A stretch of 64,000 nt of DNA from Trichormus variabilis 0441 (GTDB taxonomy: Bacteria > Cyanobacteriota > Cyanobacteriia > Cyanobacteriales > Nostocaceae). The translations under genes and the position numbers were made by a program. Of the stretch, positions 1 through 8,809 are shown in pieces. Under the pieces are notes generated by a model. That model was not told the origin of the DNA, made no database searches, and saw nothing but the letters and a program-made list of their open reading frames with translations. The first letter of the stretch is position 1. Each line of letters starts with the position of its first letter. The DNA lies in assembly GCF_009856605.1 (NCBI RefSeq), contig NZ_CP047242.1, positions 4,842,001-4,906,000 on the forward strand, in the 5' to 3' direction.

Positions 1-1753
1 AATATCCCTCAAAGAAGTTGAATTGAATCAGATTTTCCTGATGTAATGCTTTGAGAAACTGTGTACTAAAAAATGGATTACCTTGAGTTTTTTGATATAC
101 CAGTTGTGAAAGATTCCAGGCTAAAGCTTCTGTACATTTGAGTGTGTCAGCCACTAATTGATTGATGCGTATTTGACTCAGTGGTGTTAAGGTAATTGTA
201 TTAATTATTGATGGTAATTTTTTAATTTCACCCAAGGTAAACATTAATGGATGTGATGGGCTGACTTCGTTATCACGATATGCACCTATTAATAGTAGAT
301 ATTCTGTATCAGCAATTAAGATTTGCATTAAGTTTAATGATGCCAAATCCGCCCATTGTAAATCATCTAAAAATATTACTAATGGATGCTCTTTACTAGT
401 AAAAACGTGAGTGAACTTCTGGAATAATAAATTAAAGCGATTTTGGGCTGCGCTACCTGATAAGTCTTTTGTGGGTGGTTGTTGACCAATAATGAGTTCT
501 AGTTCGGGAATAACGTCAATAATTACCTGTCCATTTTCACCCAATGCCTCTAAAATCTGAACTTTCCATTGCTGAATTTGGCTATTGCTTTCTGTTAATA
601 ATTTACCTATTAAATTACGAAACGCTTGGACAAAGGCCGAGAAGGGAATATTGCGTTGAAATTGCTCAAATTTACCTTTAATAAAATAACCACGTTGTCT
701 AACAATCGGTTTATGCACTTCATTGACAACTGCCGTTTTACCAATTCCTGAAAAGCCAGCCACCAGCATCATTTCTGTTGCACCAAGACTGACTCTATCA
801 AAGGCTTGTAGCAACATTTCTATTTGGGCTTCTCTACCATAAAGTTTATCAGGAATGATGAAGCGATCGCACACATCCCTCTGGGCAATTTTAAAACTCT
901 CAATTTTGCCAGTTGCTTGGAGTTGAGACAAACAATTTTCTAAATCATATTTTAATCCCAATGCACTTTGATAGCGGTCTTCGACATTTTTTGCCATCAA
1001 TTTGCTGACAATTGCTGATAATATTGGTGGGATTTGGGGATTAACTTCATGCGCTAATGGTGCTGTTTTGGCAATATGACAATGTACTACTTCCATCGGT
1101 TCATTAGCTGGAAAAGGTAACTCTCTTGTGAGTAATTCATAAAAAGTTACACCCAGAGAGTAGAAATCTGTCCGGTAATCAATTCCGCGATTCATTCTCC
1201 CGGTTTGTTCGGGAGATATATAAGCTAGTGTTCCTTCTAAAACATTGGGGTTAACCAAAGTTTGGGTTTCTCTTGGTAGTAAAGATGCAATACTAAAGTC
1301 GATTAATTTAACTTGCTTAGTTTCAGGGTTAATTAATATATTGCTGGGTTTAATATCTTTATGAATAATGCGCTCTTTGTAGAGTATATCTAAGGTGTTA
1401 CAGAGGGCGATCGCTATTTGTAAAAACTCATCAAGTGACGAAACATAATTCTTAAAAAAATAGTCCTTGAGGGAAATTCCCCCAAAGTCTTCCATTACCA
1501 AGATATAACCATTTTGGAACGATTCCAGGCTATAGGTTCGGATGATTCCAGGATAGTTAAGATTTTTAGCAATAGTATACTGGTTGCGGAATTGTACTAG
1601 TTCGCTAAAGCTGGGATAATGATTTTTCAACAGTTTGATAACTACGGGTTTGTTATCAGTTTCTTTTACAGATCGGTAGACAAAAGTTCTAGAACCATCA
1701 TAGAGTTGTTCATGAACTATATATCCAGGAATACTGACTTGAGTAGCAATCAT
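1..1753 (-). CDS. Ser/Thr kinase + AAA ATPase signalling protein (5' part, runs off left edge)
   Basis: About 584 codons are open from an ATG at 1753 to the window edge, so the C-terminus is missing. Residues about 10-270 form a Hanks-type kinase: HKDIKPSNIL near residue 128, with HRD replaced by HKD, then LIDFSIAS, with DFG replaced by DFS, then an APE-like SPEQTGRMN. An AAA/STAND-type ATPase follows, with Walker A GFSGIGKT near residue 330 and Walker B VIFLDDLQWAD. This architecture is the N-terminal half of the cyanobacterial multi-sensor kinases (Hstk family), which usually continue with a GAF domain and a histidine kinase. I infer that the missing part encodes these. It is cytoplasmic, and its substrate is unknown. 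The start is supported by the kinase domain beginning directly after it; only a weak GGA lies upstream. Confidence 0.9.
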   Translation of the reverse strand, partial: MIATQVSIPGYIVHEQLYDGSRTFVYRSVKETDNKPVVIKLLKNHYPSFSELVQFRNQYTIAKNLNYPGIIRTYSLESFQNGYILVMEDFGGISLKDYFFKNYVSSLDEFLQIAIALCNTLDILYKERIIHKDIKPSNILINPETKQVKLIDFSIASLLPRETQTLVNPNVLEGTLAYISPEQTGRMNRGIDYRTDFYSLGVTFYELLTRELPFPANEPMEVVHCHIAKTAPLAHEVNPQIPPILSAIVSKLMAKNVEDRYQSALGLKYDLENCLSQLQATGKIESFKIAQRDVCDRFIIPDKLYGREAQIEMLLQAFDRVSLGATEMMLVAGFSGIGKTAVVNEVHKPIVRQRGYFIKGKFEQFQRNIPFSAFVQAFRNLIGKLLTESNSQIQQWKVQILEALGENGQVIIDVIPELELIIGQQPPTKDLSGSAAQNRFNLLFQKFTHVFTSKEHPLVIFLDDLQWADLASLNLMQILIADTEYLLLIGAYRDNEVSPSHPLMFTLGEIKKLPSIINTITLTPLSQIRINQLVADTLKCTEALAWNLSQLVYQKTQGNPFFSTQFLKALHQENLIQFNFFEGY

Positions 1754-1860
1754 ACTGCGTCCAGGCTAGATAATTTCCTACTTAGTATTCCCAGATTGGC
1801 AAGTTAAATACCCGACAGCTTATCCATATTTAATTTTAAATGTGAATACTTGCTTGTGTT

Positions 1861-4689
1861 TTATTGAGAAAGTAAACCTGCATTCAATGCTTTCGTGATG
1901 CGATCGCTCGAAAATTGCAAGTGGGCTAACGTGTAAATATCCCCTTGTTTATCCCATTGTTTTAGTTGGGTGTCAATAGCGTTTTGCAATTGGCGTAATT
2001 CATACCAAGCTAGGGTGCTACCGTCTTCGGGTATATCAAGATGATGTAAGACCATTTCCAGCAAGATATCTAAATATTCTCGTTGCAACGAACGGCGGAT
2101 GCTAGAAATTGGCTGTGGTTCTGCTGTGCTGAAAACTTCCGTCCAGATGCCTTGTTGCAAGGTATCGAATAATTCTGGTATGGAAAGGGCTTGTTCAGAG
2201 GAGCTTTTCAGTTCTATATCTTGTAAACGGTGCAGACGTTCACTATCTAAGAGCGATCGTAAAATAAATCGTTGAAAATTTAAAACACGTTCGTGAATGG
2301 GATAGTCAAGGCGGTTGTTGGGTACAGAACTGCCCCAATGTTGCCAACGGGATGGGGCTAACTGATTGAGTAATTTTGGTGAAAAACTAAAAGCATCTTC
2401 AGCAAATACATACTCTTGTAACTCTGCCAAAGCTTGACGTTGTTTGCTAAGGGGAACCGGTACAAATGCCCAGGAACTATCATCACTAGCATGAGTCCGG
2501 CGAAAGGACTGCCCACCAATATATTTAGAAAGTAGCGCGGCGTTACGAAAATAATATTTCAATACTCGATTAAATAAAACGCGCAAATGACTATAGCTTT
2601 CTCCCTTGGGTAGATAATGCTCGTCCAAGCGTTGCCACATGGCGCGGGCGTTATCCATTTGCCATTGCGAATAAACCAGCACATCACTACTCATATCCCA
2701 AACATTCGCCAAAGGATTGATATCCCAAATATCTTCATCTGTGGCATAAGATAATTCTGGTTGCGGCGATGCTAAAGCAATTTGCTGTAAAAAACTTCTT
2801 TCTACTTCCGGCGTAACTACCTCATCTACTCCATGAGGACTGTATCTATAACCGTACTCAATCGCCCATTCATCATAGGGGCCAATCACTCCGGGAAAAT
2901 AATCCCCTTGTTCCACTCCCTGGGGTGCAATGTTCACAGGTAGATAATCCATCACCGAACTCACTAAACCCTTGACGCGAGTAATTTCTCGGTTATTTAA
3001 TTCTTGGGGCGTTAACATAGTGCTACCGTGAAAGTTGTGGCGCAAACCGAGAGTATGACCAACTTCATGAGCTACAAGATAGCGCAGATATTGATGCACA
3101 TACTCCTCCATCGTTTCCCTACTAGGTTGAGTATTTTGCAAAAGCGATAACGCCAAAGCCCCCATAGCGGCTTGTTCAGAAGTATTTTGGCTATAGCAGA
3201 GTTCGGAGGAGTGGAGGGGTGTAGGGGTATAGGGGTGTAGGGGTGTGGGGGCAGAATATTTGTTAATATCCCCCTGCTCCCGTTCGCGTAGCGTCCCGTA
3301 GGGAAGTTCGCCCGGAGGGAAACCCTCCGGGCGACTTCTCTTCCTGCTTCCTGCCCCCCTGCCCCCTGCTTCTCTGCACATATCCCCCAGAGACAAACCA
3401 TCATTCATCAACGCTTGGTACTCATGCTGAACAGACAGCACCATATTGGCATCGATGATGATATCTGCATCCAAAATTTCCCCTGTGAGAGGGTTGACAC
3501 GGACTGGCCCTTTGGCAAAACCTGCATCCAGAGAATTGAACCAGCGAATAGTGTTGTAGCGGACATCAGCTGGTTGCCAGTCGGCATCATCTGGCATTTG
3601 TCGCACTTCCATAGCGTTGATAAATCCGGCTTTGGCAAATGCTTTATTCCACATCAGTACACCTTCCCGAATCGCTTGGCGGTACTGCTGGGGTACAGCA
3701 TTTTCAATCCAAAATACTATCGGTTGTTTGGGTACAGATGAAGGTGCATCCGGGTCAGATGGTTCCAGATGCCAGCGATTGATGTAACGGACAAAGGATT
3801 CTTGTGTGTTGTGATGCGAGAAGTCTTGAAAAGCAGTAATGAAATATCCAACTCTGTCATCGGCTAGGCGGGGAATATAGCCATTGTTTTCTTGAATTTG
3901 GGAAAAACTGTAGTGTACCTTGAGGGTGAGCGCTCGGCTATCGGGTAAGGTAACTAAATTTGCTCCTTCTGGCGAGGAAAAACCGTAAACTGCATCGATT
4001 TCTAGATTTTCCGGCAAGCTGTTGACATCACCAAAATAGGATTTGCTTGCTTCTAGGCGATAGTCTGCCTGTAAAGAGTATTTCAATAGAGGTGTTAAGC
4101 CTGGAAAGTCCTGCATTAGCAGGTCGCCCAAGTTTATGAGTATGCTTTTACTACGTGAATCAATGCTGTTGATGGGTAGTGAATAAAGAACTGAGTCGCT
4201 AAATGAGCGAGCAAGCGATCGCTGTTCTGGTTGACTTGCATCTGTACGGAATTTAACATTACGCACTACAAAATGCAAATTATTATTGACTCGCTGAAAA
4301 TAGAACAGATAATCAGCCAGGGGTGAACCGCTATAAATACCGCTTTCCCCAATACCTGATTCTAAAGTCACCGTAGCTAAGTAGTTTTTATTTAATTGTT
4401 CTGGCTTAATTTCTAAGAAAATATCCCCAAAATTTTCCTGACCATAAAGAGTAAAAAGCCCTTGTACTTTCTTGATTCCTTTGACAAACTCACGAAATCG
4501 CCGAAAATCTTCCTGTGGTTTCTCCCCAAGATTATTTTCGGCAACAGTTAAGTTTTCTACTACTGGATATGTGTTGAATTGCTCTAATTCAAGGCGTGTC
4601 AGTTGCTCGGCTCTTACATAATTAGTACTGAGTAAGAAACTGTATAGAAAGGCTACAAATATTACTAACCTAGTTAACCAGTATCTCAT
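1861..4689 (-). CDS. Exported zinc metalloprotease (metzincin type) with in-frame repeat insertion
   Basis: This 942-residue protein starts with a signal peptide (hydrophobic residues about 8-22, then VRAEQ). It carries the zinc site HEVGHTLGLRHNF near residues 539-551, the extended HExxHxxGxxH motif of metzincins, followed by a Met-turn-like SSVMDYLP. The rest resembles the DUF5117/DUF4953 zinc-dependent metalloprotease family, so periplasmic or outer-surface proteolysis is likely; the substrate is unknown. Residues about 437-500, just upstream of the active site, are unlike the rest: they are encoded by intergenic-type repeats (octamer repeats plus a perfect 11-bp inverted repeat) yet keep the frame. 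The gene is monocistronic, with its upstream neighbour far away. Confidence 0.85.
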   Translation of the reverse strand: MRYWLTRLVIFVAFLYSFLLSTNYVRAEQLTRLELEQFNTYPVVENLTVAENNLGEKPQEDFRRFREFVKGIKKVQGLFTLYGQENFGDIFLEIKPEQLNKNYLATVTLESGIGESGIYSGSPLADYLFYFQRVNNNLHFVVRNVKFRTDASQPEQRSLARSFSDSVLYSLPINSIDSRSKSILINLGDLLMQDFPGLTPLLKYSLQADYRLEASKSYFGDVNSLPENLEIDAVYGFSSPEGANLVTLPDSRALTLKVHYSFSQIQENNGYIPRLADDRVGYFITAFQDFSHHNTQESFVRYINRWHLEPSDPDAPSSVPKQPIVFWIENAVPQQYRQAIREGVLMWNKAFAKAGFINAMEVRQMPDDADWQPADVRYNTIRWFNSLDAGFAKGPVRVNPLTGEILDADIIIDANMVLSVQHEYQALMNDGLSLGDMCREAGGRGAGSRKRSRPEGFPPGELPYGTLREREQGDINKYSAPTPLHPYTPTPLHSSELCYSQNTSEQAAMGALALSLLQNTQPSRETMEEYVHQYLRYLVAHEVGHTLGLRHNFHGSTMLTPQELNNREITRVKGLVSSVMDYLPVNIAPQGVEQGDYFPGVIGPYDEWAIEYGYRYSPHGVDEVVTPEVERSFLQQIALASPQPELSYATDEDIWDINPLANVWDMSSDVLVYSQWQMDNARAMWQRLDEHYLPKGESYSHLRVLFNRVLKYYFRNAALLSKYIGGQSFRRTHASDDSSWAFVPVPLSKQRQALAELQEYVFAEDAFSFSPKLLNQLAPSRWQHWGSSVPNNRLDYPIHERVLNFQRFILRSLLDSERLHRLQDIELKSSSEQALSIPELFDTLQQGIWTEVFSTAEPQPISSIRRSLQREYLDILLEMVLHHLDIPEDGSTLAWYELRQLQNAIDTQLKQWDKQGDIYTLAHLQFSSDRITKALNAGLLSQ
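3205..3375 (-). repeat. Repeat cassette inserted in frame in the metalloprotease gene
   Basis: The segment holds TAGGGGTG octamer repeats (3211-3250), a GCGTAGCGTCCCGTAGGG-type motif (3287-3304), a perfect 11-bp inverted repeat CGCCCGGAGGG/CCCTCCGGGCG (3309-3319 and 3323-3333), and a C/T-rich tract to about 3370. The octamers also occur in intergenic DNA at 17933-17972 and 18273-18340. The cassette encodes about 60 residues rich in Arg, Pro, Thr and His with no stop codon. Confidence 0.85.
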
Positions 4690-5343
4690 CCTTTAGTTTT
4701 CTGCCTGAAGCGGTTTTCTTGTAGAAAAATTTAGATTAATTCATCATTTGTCAACTGTACAAACATTTACGTGATATTCATGGATAACAGGTAACTAAGT
4801 TTACTTGAGTCAAATAACATTGCTAACCCAAAAATGGTGTGCGATTTGAATTTTGTGAGCGTTATTCTGCAATTTTTCATTTATAAAATAAAATTGATTA
4901 TTCAGCAATATTTATTTCTTAAGACAGATATTTTATAAGCCCCAAGATAGATGTATCAGAAGTATATCTGCATTGAACATGAAAAAATGTAATGGATGCT
5001 ACGCTGAAAAGCTGATAAATTGTGAAGAACGCAGTAAGTGATCGCGTAAACGCTCAGCATCCCTCAGGGAGAGTAGAAATTTTCAGATGTTAAACTCATC
5101 AACGCCGAACTCTACAATGCTGATGTAGAAAGCGTTGTTCTGACTAATACTGATTTAAGGGGAGCTATTTTATACGGTGCTTACTCTAGATAAAATTAGA
5201 AAACCATGACTTTAATCACAACTGCATTCGTGACTTTTGACCTATTTAGCCATACAAATCTAGTTTTATGATTAACAATGGCTTGGATTTAGCCGGCCAC
5301 AACTAATTTTATTAACATTTTATTTACGGAGCATAAATTTACT
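4690..5343. other. Gene-poor gap with a pentapeptide-repeat remnant
   Basis: This AT-rich spacer separates two divergently transcribed genes and should hold both promoters. No intact gene was found. A short pentapeptide-repeat-like remnant lies at 5077-5193. I found no tRNA-like or strong terminator structure. Confidence 0.6.
5077..5193 (+). pseudogene. Pentapeptide-repeat protein remnant
   Basis: After an in-frame TAG the frame reads about 38 codons to a TAA at 5191-5193. It contains LINAELYNADVESVVL and LTNTDLRGAILYGA, the A(D/N)LXX pattern of pentapeptide repeats. There is no start codon or upstream continuation, so this is probably the decayed end of a former gene. It is too short for a firm assignment. 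Confidence 0.5.
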
Positions 5344-5715
5344 ATGGCCTTCCGTCTTCCCGTAATAGCTACTGCTTTTATGGTTACCAGCATCAGTATT
5401 GGTGCAATGTTGAGTGTTGCTCCCCCTGCCTCAGCTCAACAAATCATAACTTGTGAGAGTCAAAATAATCGGAGGAACGTTTGTATCGCACCCTCAACAG
5501 GTAGAGTGAGGTTGGTTAGGCAGTTGTCTAATGCTAGCTGTAGAGGAAATTGGGGTCAGAACAGAAATCGTATTTGGGTGAGAAACGGTTGTCGAGCCGA
5601 GTTCTCAACTGCTAATTCTAGATATGGCAGAGGTGGCAGGTATAACAGAGATACCCGATACAACAGAGACAGAGACAGCAGATACAACAGAGACGATAGG
5701 TATAACAGATGGTAG
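5344..5715 (+). CDS. Exported DUF3011 family protein
   Basis: This is a 123-residue secreted protein. The signal peptide covers residues 1-31 (hydrophobic VIATAFMVTSISIGAML, cleavage after ASA). A DUF3011-like domain follows (residues about 33-88): it begins ITCESQNNRRNVC, continues RLVRQLSNASC, and ends IWVRNGCRAEF, with four conserved Cys that could form two disulfides. The tail (89-123) is low complexity, built from repeated RYNRD units, very basic and Tyr-rich. The function of DUF3011 is unknown; a periplasmic or cell-surface location is inferred. A GGAG ribosome site lies 12 bases before the ATG. A hairpin follows the gene. Confidence 0.8.
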   Translation: MAFRLPVIATAFMVTSISIGAMLSVAPPASAQQIITCESQNNRRNVCIAPSTGRVRLVRQLSNASCRGNWGQNRNRIWVRNGCRAEFSTANSRYGRGGRYNRDTRYNRDRDSRYNRDDRYNRW

Positions 5716-5756
5716 CTCTAGTAGTTCCTCAAGCACATTATTCTATGTCATAAATA

Positions 5757-5778
5757 CCCGACTTTTTGAAAAGTCGGG
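5757..5778 (+). terminator. Hairpin downstream of the DUF3011 gene
   Basis: CCCGACTTTT and AAAAGTCGGG form a perfect 10-bp stem around TG, 41 bases after the stop codon. No long T-run follows on the plus strand, so it may be a dispersed palindromic repeat acting as a weak terminator. Confidence 0.5.
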
Positions 5779-6009
5779 GATCTGAACGTCCGCAGTCTGT
5801 CAAAATCAATTGAGTGGAGTACTAGATAGGTTATGATAAATTAGTTATCCTTGCCCTAAAAAAGTATTCACATAACTAGTTAATCTAGTTTTTCTTCGCA
5901 ATAGATTGATTTTGAGAAAGTAGCAAAATCTCCGGAGAGGAAAACAAGAAACTCCTCTGCAAAACCCTACGTCTAGACGGACGCAAGGGTTTCATTTTTA
6001 AATAATATA

Positions 6010-6120
6010 ATAGCGATTCCGAGTTAAGAGAGGTACAGAACCTCATGTTTTTAAGCGCCGAGAGATTGCCTAATTTTATTAGCAGTGTACTCCGTACCTC
6101 AGCAGACTCAGAAATGCTAT
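6010..6120. mobile_element. MITE-like element, imperfect 27-bp terminal inverted repeats
   Basis: The ends 6010-6036 (starting ATAGCGATTCCGAGT, ending GAGGTAC) and 6094-6120 (starting GTACCTC, ending GCTAT) match as inverted repeats at about 19 of 27 positions. The 111-bp interior codes for nothing recognisable. This is the size and layout of a miniature inverted-repeat element needing a transposase from elsewhere. Confidence 0.5.
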
Positions 6121-6171
6121 ACAAATATTCCAAACTGTATTACGTATGCGGCATTATACAATGGATGCACT

Positions 6172-6339
6172 TAGAAGTTGTTTGAAAAGTGATTGGCTGT
6201 GATTTTAAGCACTCATTGATCCCCCCTAGCCCCCCTTAAAAAGGGGGGAAAATGAATCAAAGTCCCCCTTTTTAAGGGGGATTTAGGGGGATCTAAAATG
6301 TTTTGCTACCAAGCATATGACTTTTCAAACATCCTCTTA
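6172..6339. mobile_element. MITE-like element with GTTTGAAAAGT ends
   Basis: Ends 6173-6190 and 6320-6337 are inverted repeats, 16 of 18 matching: AGAAGTTGTTTGAAAAGT on the left, and AGAGGATGTTTGAAAAGT on the other strand at the right. TA dinucleotides at the borders could be a target duplication, as for IS630/Tc1-type elements. The core holds a second inverted repeat of C-rich and G-rich tracts (6220-6294). Confidence 0.65.
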
Positions 6340-6383
6340 GACCAATTACCACCCTCTACCAATAATTTACTTAAACATAATGA

Positions 6384-6716
6384 CTAATCATACCTATGCT
6401 TTTTTGATTTAATTACTTCAATAACATCATCATGACGTTGACCATCGATAATATCTTTTAAATGAATTTTACCCTCAATATACTGAAGATGAAGTCGCCA
6501 TCCTGATAATTTATCGATATCAGCACGATATATTGCCTGTTTGATACCTTTGACTTTACGGAGTCTAGTTTTAGGAAAAGTTCTAGTTCGATGACATTCA
6601 TGATCTTCTAGTTCTGCCAAAGCTTCTAGAAAATCAATTTTTAGATGATCAGGTAAGATATCCATAGCCTCATGAATGACACCATGCTCATCTAAAAGTG
6701 GCTTAATCCGTGACAT
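6384..6716 (-). CDS. Small toxin-antitoxin-like protein (second gene of coupled pair)
   Basis: This is a 110-residue basic protein. The C-terminal half (KTRLRKVKGIKQAIYRADI, then WRLHLQYIEGKIHLKDI) has the alternating strand pattern and basic surface of RelE/ParE-like toxins. That family assignment is an inference from pattern only; no catalytic residue can be named. Its ATG shares one base with the TGA of the upstream gene, so the two are translationally coupled. Such tight coupling of two small genes is typical of toxin-antitoxin modules, though neither protein shows a recognised antitoxin DNA-binding motif. It lies next to a MITE. Confidence 0.55.
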   Translation of the reverse strand: MSRIKPLLDEHGVIHEAMDILPDHLKIDFLEALAELEDHECHRTRTFPKTRLRKVKGIKQAIYRADIDKLSGWRLHLQYIEGKIHLKDIIDGQRHDDVIEVIKSKKHRYD

Positions 6717-7102
6717 CAGTTGGAGTGAACCTCAAGTTCTTGATTTTTCACACTAAAATCGTGATAGAGAGATTCAGCTATTGAATTGTAAGCTTTTGAA
6801 GCGTCTTCAGTATGGACTACTCTAAATAACGTTATTACCGTCACGTCAAAAATTGGATCGTCGTCAATAGTAATTATTAATCTGACATCTTTATCGATAA
6901 TCAAGGCGTAAAGAGAAGATTCATAATCTGCATCAAGTTTGATATCTTTTAATCTAAAAGCTTGATTTTCCAATAACTTTTTATTTTTCGATAATAACTC
7001 AACGTAGCGATTAAGCTTTTTAACTATTTTAAATTTTTCTTTATTATTAAACTTATTTAAATCGTGTTCAAATTCTTTTGTGGACTCAATAAGTATTTCC
7101 AT
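6716..7102 (-). CDS. Small RelE/ParE-like protein (first gene of coupled pair)
   Basis: This is a 128-residue protein rich in Lys, Asp and Glu. The N-terminal EFEHDLNKF and following helix, then LYALIIDKDVRLIITIDDD and VTVITLFRVVHTEDASKAY, recall the helix-helix-strand order of the RelE/ParE toxin fold. It might instead be the cognate partner of the protein encoded at 6384-6716. The stop codon overlaps the next start by one base. The gene is AT-rich compared with its neighbours, consistent with acquired accessory DNA. Family membership is inferred and uncertain. Confidence 0.55.
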   Translation of the reverse strand: MEILIESTKEFEHDLNKFNNKEKFKIVKKLNRYVELLSKNKKLLENQAFRLKDIKLDADYESSLYALIIDKDVRLIITIDDDPIFDVTVITLFRVVHTEDASKAYNSIAESLYHDFSVKNQELEVHSN

Positions 7103-7332
7103 TTAACTGATTCCAGACCTGAAACACTAAACTAATTTCAAATTTAACCTATAACGATAAAAAATTGAGTATTCCCAAGCTATTTATCTGGAAAGGTAAT
7201 GATATGGATAGATTTATAACTATATGTTACTCACTACGTTAATTATACTTGCATAAAAACAGCGATCGCCCTCAGAAATTAGTATACATAAATTTGTAGT
7301 GATAATCAGTTGTATTTAACACCACATCTCTT

Positions 7333-8757
7333 ATGCCAAATACAGTATTTTCCCCTTTACTCATACTCGTATTAGGACTTACTCTTACTCAAACTATCGG
7401 TTGTGCAAATAATCCAGATGATTCTGTCGTTGCCCAAACTTCGACGAAGCCAGAACCTCAAATTGTTGTACAGCCAGGGGAAATTAGGGCTTTACCAGGA
7501 AAGTTAGATAACATCCCTGTATTTAACAGTAATAGTCCAGAGTGGGTAAAGAGTGAAGGAATTTTGCTGTCTACTTTTCCCACAAATGGTAAAAAAACAC
7601 CAACAGCACACCTCAATTTTCCTTTTCAGGGACGGTTTGATTTATTTGCCCACCATTACACCCACACACCTAAGGATTTACAAACGCTTTACCTGGGGGT
7701 AATTGTCAATAATCCTGGGAAAAAACCTGTGACAGTCGATGTCTTACAAGCAGCCAGTTATCTGATGCAGGATGCACCTTTTGTCACCTTACCCCCCTAC
7801 ATAGAAAACAACGATGGTAAAGCCTACTCAGGGCCAGGGGCTAGGGCTGTTGCTGATGTTTTGCGGGGTGTGAGACAGGCTGATTTTCCCGCTAAGTTGG
7901 TGATTCCCCCTGGACAAAGCCGGATGTTGCTGAATCATCCTATTCCTGTACGGAATTTGGCAAAGCCTGTCAATGGTCGCTCAAGTTTTTTGCGTTTGCG
8001 GAGTAGCGATAAAATTTACACAGCAAGCTTGGCGATGTTTGCTAAAAAAAATACTGATGGTTCTGACCGTGCGCCTACTATGGCTGAATGGCAAGCTTTA
8101 CTCAATAATGGTAACTTTGCTGGGCCACGGGATAAAACGCCTACTCCACCCAATGCTACCAGTGGGGCGTTGATTTATGGTCGTGTGGCTGGCGTTTCTC
8201 AAGGTTCCCAATGGCAAGCCATTCTCACTGATAATCCCCAGGCAACAACTCTCACCATACCCCAAGTCGGCAAAGGCATTTCTTACCCTATAGTAACTCT
8301 GCGTGGTGGTCGATTGGGTACAGGACAAAGCCAAACAGCTAAGATGCTGGTGCGCTATCCTGATACGGCATATGAAGCGCATGGTAATTACGGTGTGGAA
8401 TATAACCTCAACTTGCCCTTGAAGAATAACACTAACCAAACGCAAAAGGTGACTATTACTTTAGAAACACCCTTAAAGGAAGATAAGTTATCTCAAGGTG
8501 GTGTACGCTTTCGTAAACCTTCCTTAGACTTTCCCTTTTTCCGAGGTACAGTCAGGCTACGTTACTTTGATGACCAGGGAAAACAAAAGACGCGTTACGT
8601 ACATTTATGGCATAGAACCGGACAGGTTTTAGAACCATTAGTACAACTTGTTATGCCACCATCAAGTAGACGCAATGTGCAGGTAGATGTAATTTATCCA
8701 CCAGATTCCACACCACCCCAGATTTTGACTGTAAGAACTTCGTCAATTAATAATTAG
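7333..8757 (+). CDS. DUF3370 family exported protein, probable lipoprotein
   Basis: This is a 474-residue protein. Residues 1-24 are a signal sequence ending TIGC, a possible lipobox with Cys24 as the lipid site. The mature part carries conserved stretches typical of cyanobacterial DUF3370 proteins: RALPGKLDNIPVFNSN, PFQGRFDLFAHHYTH, and a C-terminal RYVHLWHRTGQVLEPLV. It looks beta-rich. The biochemical role is unknown; a periplasmic or membrane-anchored place is inferred. The gene stands alone and ends in a short hairpin shared with the convergent gene at 8810. Confidence 0.8.
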   Translation: MPNTVFSPLLILVLGLTLTQTIGCANNPDDSVVAQTSTKPEPQIVVQPGEIRALPGKLDNIPVFNSNSPEWVKSEGILLSTFPTNGKKTPTAHLNFPFQGRFDLFAHHYTHTPKDLQTLYLGVIVNNPGKKPVTVDVLQAASYLMQDAPFVTLPPYIENNDGKAYSGPGARAVADVLRGVRQADFPAKLVIPPGQSRMLLNHPIPVRNLAKPVNGRSSFLRLRSSDKIYTASLAMFAKKNTDGSDRAPTMAEWQALLNNGNFAGPRDKTPTPPNATSGALIYGRVAGVSQGSQWQAILTDNPQATTLTIPQVGKGISYPIVTLRGGRLGTGQSQTAKMLVRYPDTAYEAHGNYGVEYNLNLPLKNNTNQTQKVTITLETPLKEDKLSQGGVRFRKPSLDFPFFRGTVRLRYFDDQGKQKTRYVHLWHRTGQVLEPLVQLVMPPSSRRNVQVDVIYPPDSTPPQILTVRTSSINN

Positions 8758-8784
8758 CCGCTTTATCTAAATAAAATATGACAA

Positions 8785-8803
8785 GCGTAGGCCTAGCCTA
8801 CGC
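8785..8803. terminator. Short perfect hairpin between convergent genes
   Basis: GCGTAGGC and GCCTACGC pair perfectly around CTA, between the stop codons of the genes ending at 8757 and 8810. There is no T-run, so termination is a guess; it also matches the short palindromes found across this genome. Confidence 0.4.
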
Positions 8804-8809
8804 CCAAAC

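Noticed and set aside
5885..6133. 82-codon open frame on the minus strand
   Set aside because: It runs over a MITE-like element and repeat sequence; composition is not protein-like and there is no ribosome site.
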